From: an uncultured Atopobiaceae bacterium
Lineage (GTDB): Bacteria; Actinomycetota; Coriobacteriia; Coriobacteriales; Atopobiaceae
Direction: 5' to 3'
Length of the DNA: 12,600 bases
Assembly: GCA_905235165.1 (NCBI GenBank)
Contig: CAJOKK010000056.1
Location: forward strand, 1-12,600
The notes beneath the pieces were generated by a model. That model did no database searches. It was not told the DNA's origin and saw nothing but the letters and a program-made list of their open reading frames with translations. This document shows, in pieces, positions 11,804-12,600 of the stretch. A program made the position numbers and the translations under genes. Each line of letters opens with the position of its first letter. Position 1 is the first letter of the stretch.

Positions 11804-12600
11804 GGTGCTCTCCTCTCTCCTCCCTCGCGGCCGTGGTCCTCGCCACGGCAGCCTCGTATGCCTGCCTCTCGGCCGCCTTCGCGGCCATGAACGCCCTCCT
11901 TGATGCCGCCACCTGCGGTGGGCGCACCATCATCCCCGAGAATCGTCGAAGAGCCTTTGCGACGCTCGCAAGGCTTCTTTTGACCTTTTTAACAGCCCTT
12001 CGTAGACGGCCAAGCTCTGCCTGAGCTGCCGAGTTTTCAGCAAGAGCCCTCTCGTGTCGCTCTCGAGCTTGCTCGTGTCGCTCTCGAGCTCGCTCGTGCT
12101 CTCGTTCCAGGTCGATATTTCCCGCCTCATCCTTTCGGCCCTGTCGGAAGACTCGAGTTGCCTCGACAGGGTTGAGCTTTCCAGCTTTCTCAGCCCGCCG
12201 AAGGCCCTCCAATCGTCTCTCGGCCTCATCGGCCTCCCTCTTTGCCTCATCGGCCTCCCTCGCGGCCTCCACGGCCCGCTCCTCGGCCCTCATCTGCTTC
12301 TTGTACGTCTTGATGTCAACGCCGCCGCGCTGTGTCTCCCGGTTCCCGGCGACGCGCTCGATGCCGTGCGCCGCCATTACCGCGTCGAGGGCCTTGTCCC
12401 ACTCGCCGAGCATGTCGCACCAGTCGGCGCATCCGGACTGGCTGATGGCCTTGTTGAGGCTGTTCTGCAGCGGCATGCCCCTCTTGGACTCCGCGACCGG
12501 GACGACCTCGAGGTGCATGTGCGGCACGGCCTCGTCGTTGTGGACGATCGCCTGCTTTACGGCGAAGTGCTCTCCGAACCTCTCCTCCATCCGCTCGAGC
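11769..12600 (-). CDS. mob: MobV-type relaxase (Pre/Mob family), C-terminal part
   Basis: The frame is open past the right edge, so the N-terminus is missing. Counting from the first in-window Met, H17-N-D19-E20-AVP-H24-M-H26 is the metal-binding motif III (HxDExxPHxH) of MobV relaxases. It is followed by LEVVPV and a conserved helical segment (LNKAISQSGCADWCDMLGEWDKAL). Residues about 105-185 are a long charged coiled coil, in which 7-residue units (ERHEQAR, ERHERAL) come from a 21-bp tandem repeat at about 12050-12110. The relaxase would nick oriT and pilot one strand into a recipient using another element's mating machinery. The oriT should lie outside the window, upstream of the missing 5' end. 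Confidence 0.88.
   Translation of the reverse strand, partial: LERMEERFGEHFAVKQAIVHNDEAVPHMHLEVVPVAESKRGMPLQNSLNKAISQSGCADWCDMLGEWDKALDAVMAAHGIERVAGNRETQRGGVDIKTYKKQMRAEERAVEAAREADEAKREADEAERRLEGLRRAEKAGKLNPVEATRVFRQGRKDEAGNIDLEREHERARERHEQARERHERALAENSAAQAELGRLRRAVKKVKRSLASVAKALRRFSGMMVRPPQVAASRRAFMAAKAAERQAYEAAVARTTAAREERGEHHGNNVGGFQHL
12050..12112 (-). repeat. 21-bp tandem repeat in the relaxase coiled coil
   Basis: About three units of CTCGTGTCGCTCTCGAGC-type sequence encode heptads of a coiled coil. The copies are nearly identical, so unit number may vary between strains. Confidence 0.6.

Overview
The window is part of a mobilisable plasmid, or plasmid-like integrative element, from a high-G+C bacterium. 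Gene content and protein style suggest a gut Coriobacteriia-type actinobacterium (Olsenella/Collinsella/Eggerthella-like). That assignment is an inference from sequence feel, not from a database search. The backbone consists of a primase-type replication initiator (2339-3880, +), a ParA ATPase with a double ribbon-helix-helix partner (11278-10288, -) and the C-terminal part of a MobV-type relaxase (12600-11769, -). Cargo genes lie between these.

Layout. 1-207: the tail of a truncated, probably chimeric reading frame, followed by a BrnA-like RHH protein (209-505). 604-1770 (-): a protein with an MmcB-like PD-(D/E)XK nuclease domain, with a palindromic operator at its 5' side. 1835-2338: a gene-free, repeat-rich, hairpin-rich leader or origin region upstream of rep. 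2339-3880: rep. 3903-4314: a 76-residue orphan gene bracketed by 95-bp direct repeats that each carry a gene 3' end and a small hairpin. 4326-5554 (-): an AcrVA2-like anti-CRISPR-family gene whose 3' UTR carries two solitary type I-E CRISPR-like repeats, the second fused to an intrinsic terminator. 5835-6458 (+): an orphan gene divergent from the acr-like gene. 6526-10303: a cassette holding a 22-residue-repeat protein and a frameshifted MmeI-like type IIL restriction-modification gene, flanked by 66-bp direct repeats. 10288-11342: the partition module, with a 29-bp palindromic site upstream of parA and near-copies in both 66-bp repeats. 11393-12600: an orphan gene overlapping the relaxase gene.

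How it may work together. Rep, ParA/RHH and Mob would replicate, segregate and transfer the element. The R-M gene, the nuclease-like protein and the TA-like fragment would stabilise or defend it. The most striking part is the 4326-5554 transcription unit. It couples an anti-CRISPR-family protein to CRISPR repeat mimics with no cas genes, a layout that resembles reported RNA anti-CRISPRs (solitary repeat units). This would be a two-layer, protein plus RNA, anti-CRISPR operon on a plasmid. The function is inferred; the repeats, their stem-loops and the terminator are directly visible. Two separate cassettes flanked by direct repeats that carry gene 3' ends suggest a common route of cargo gain.
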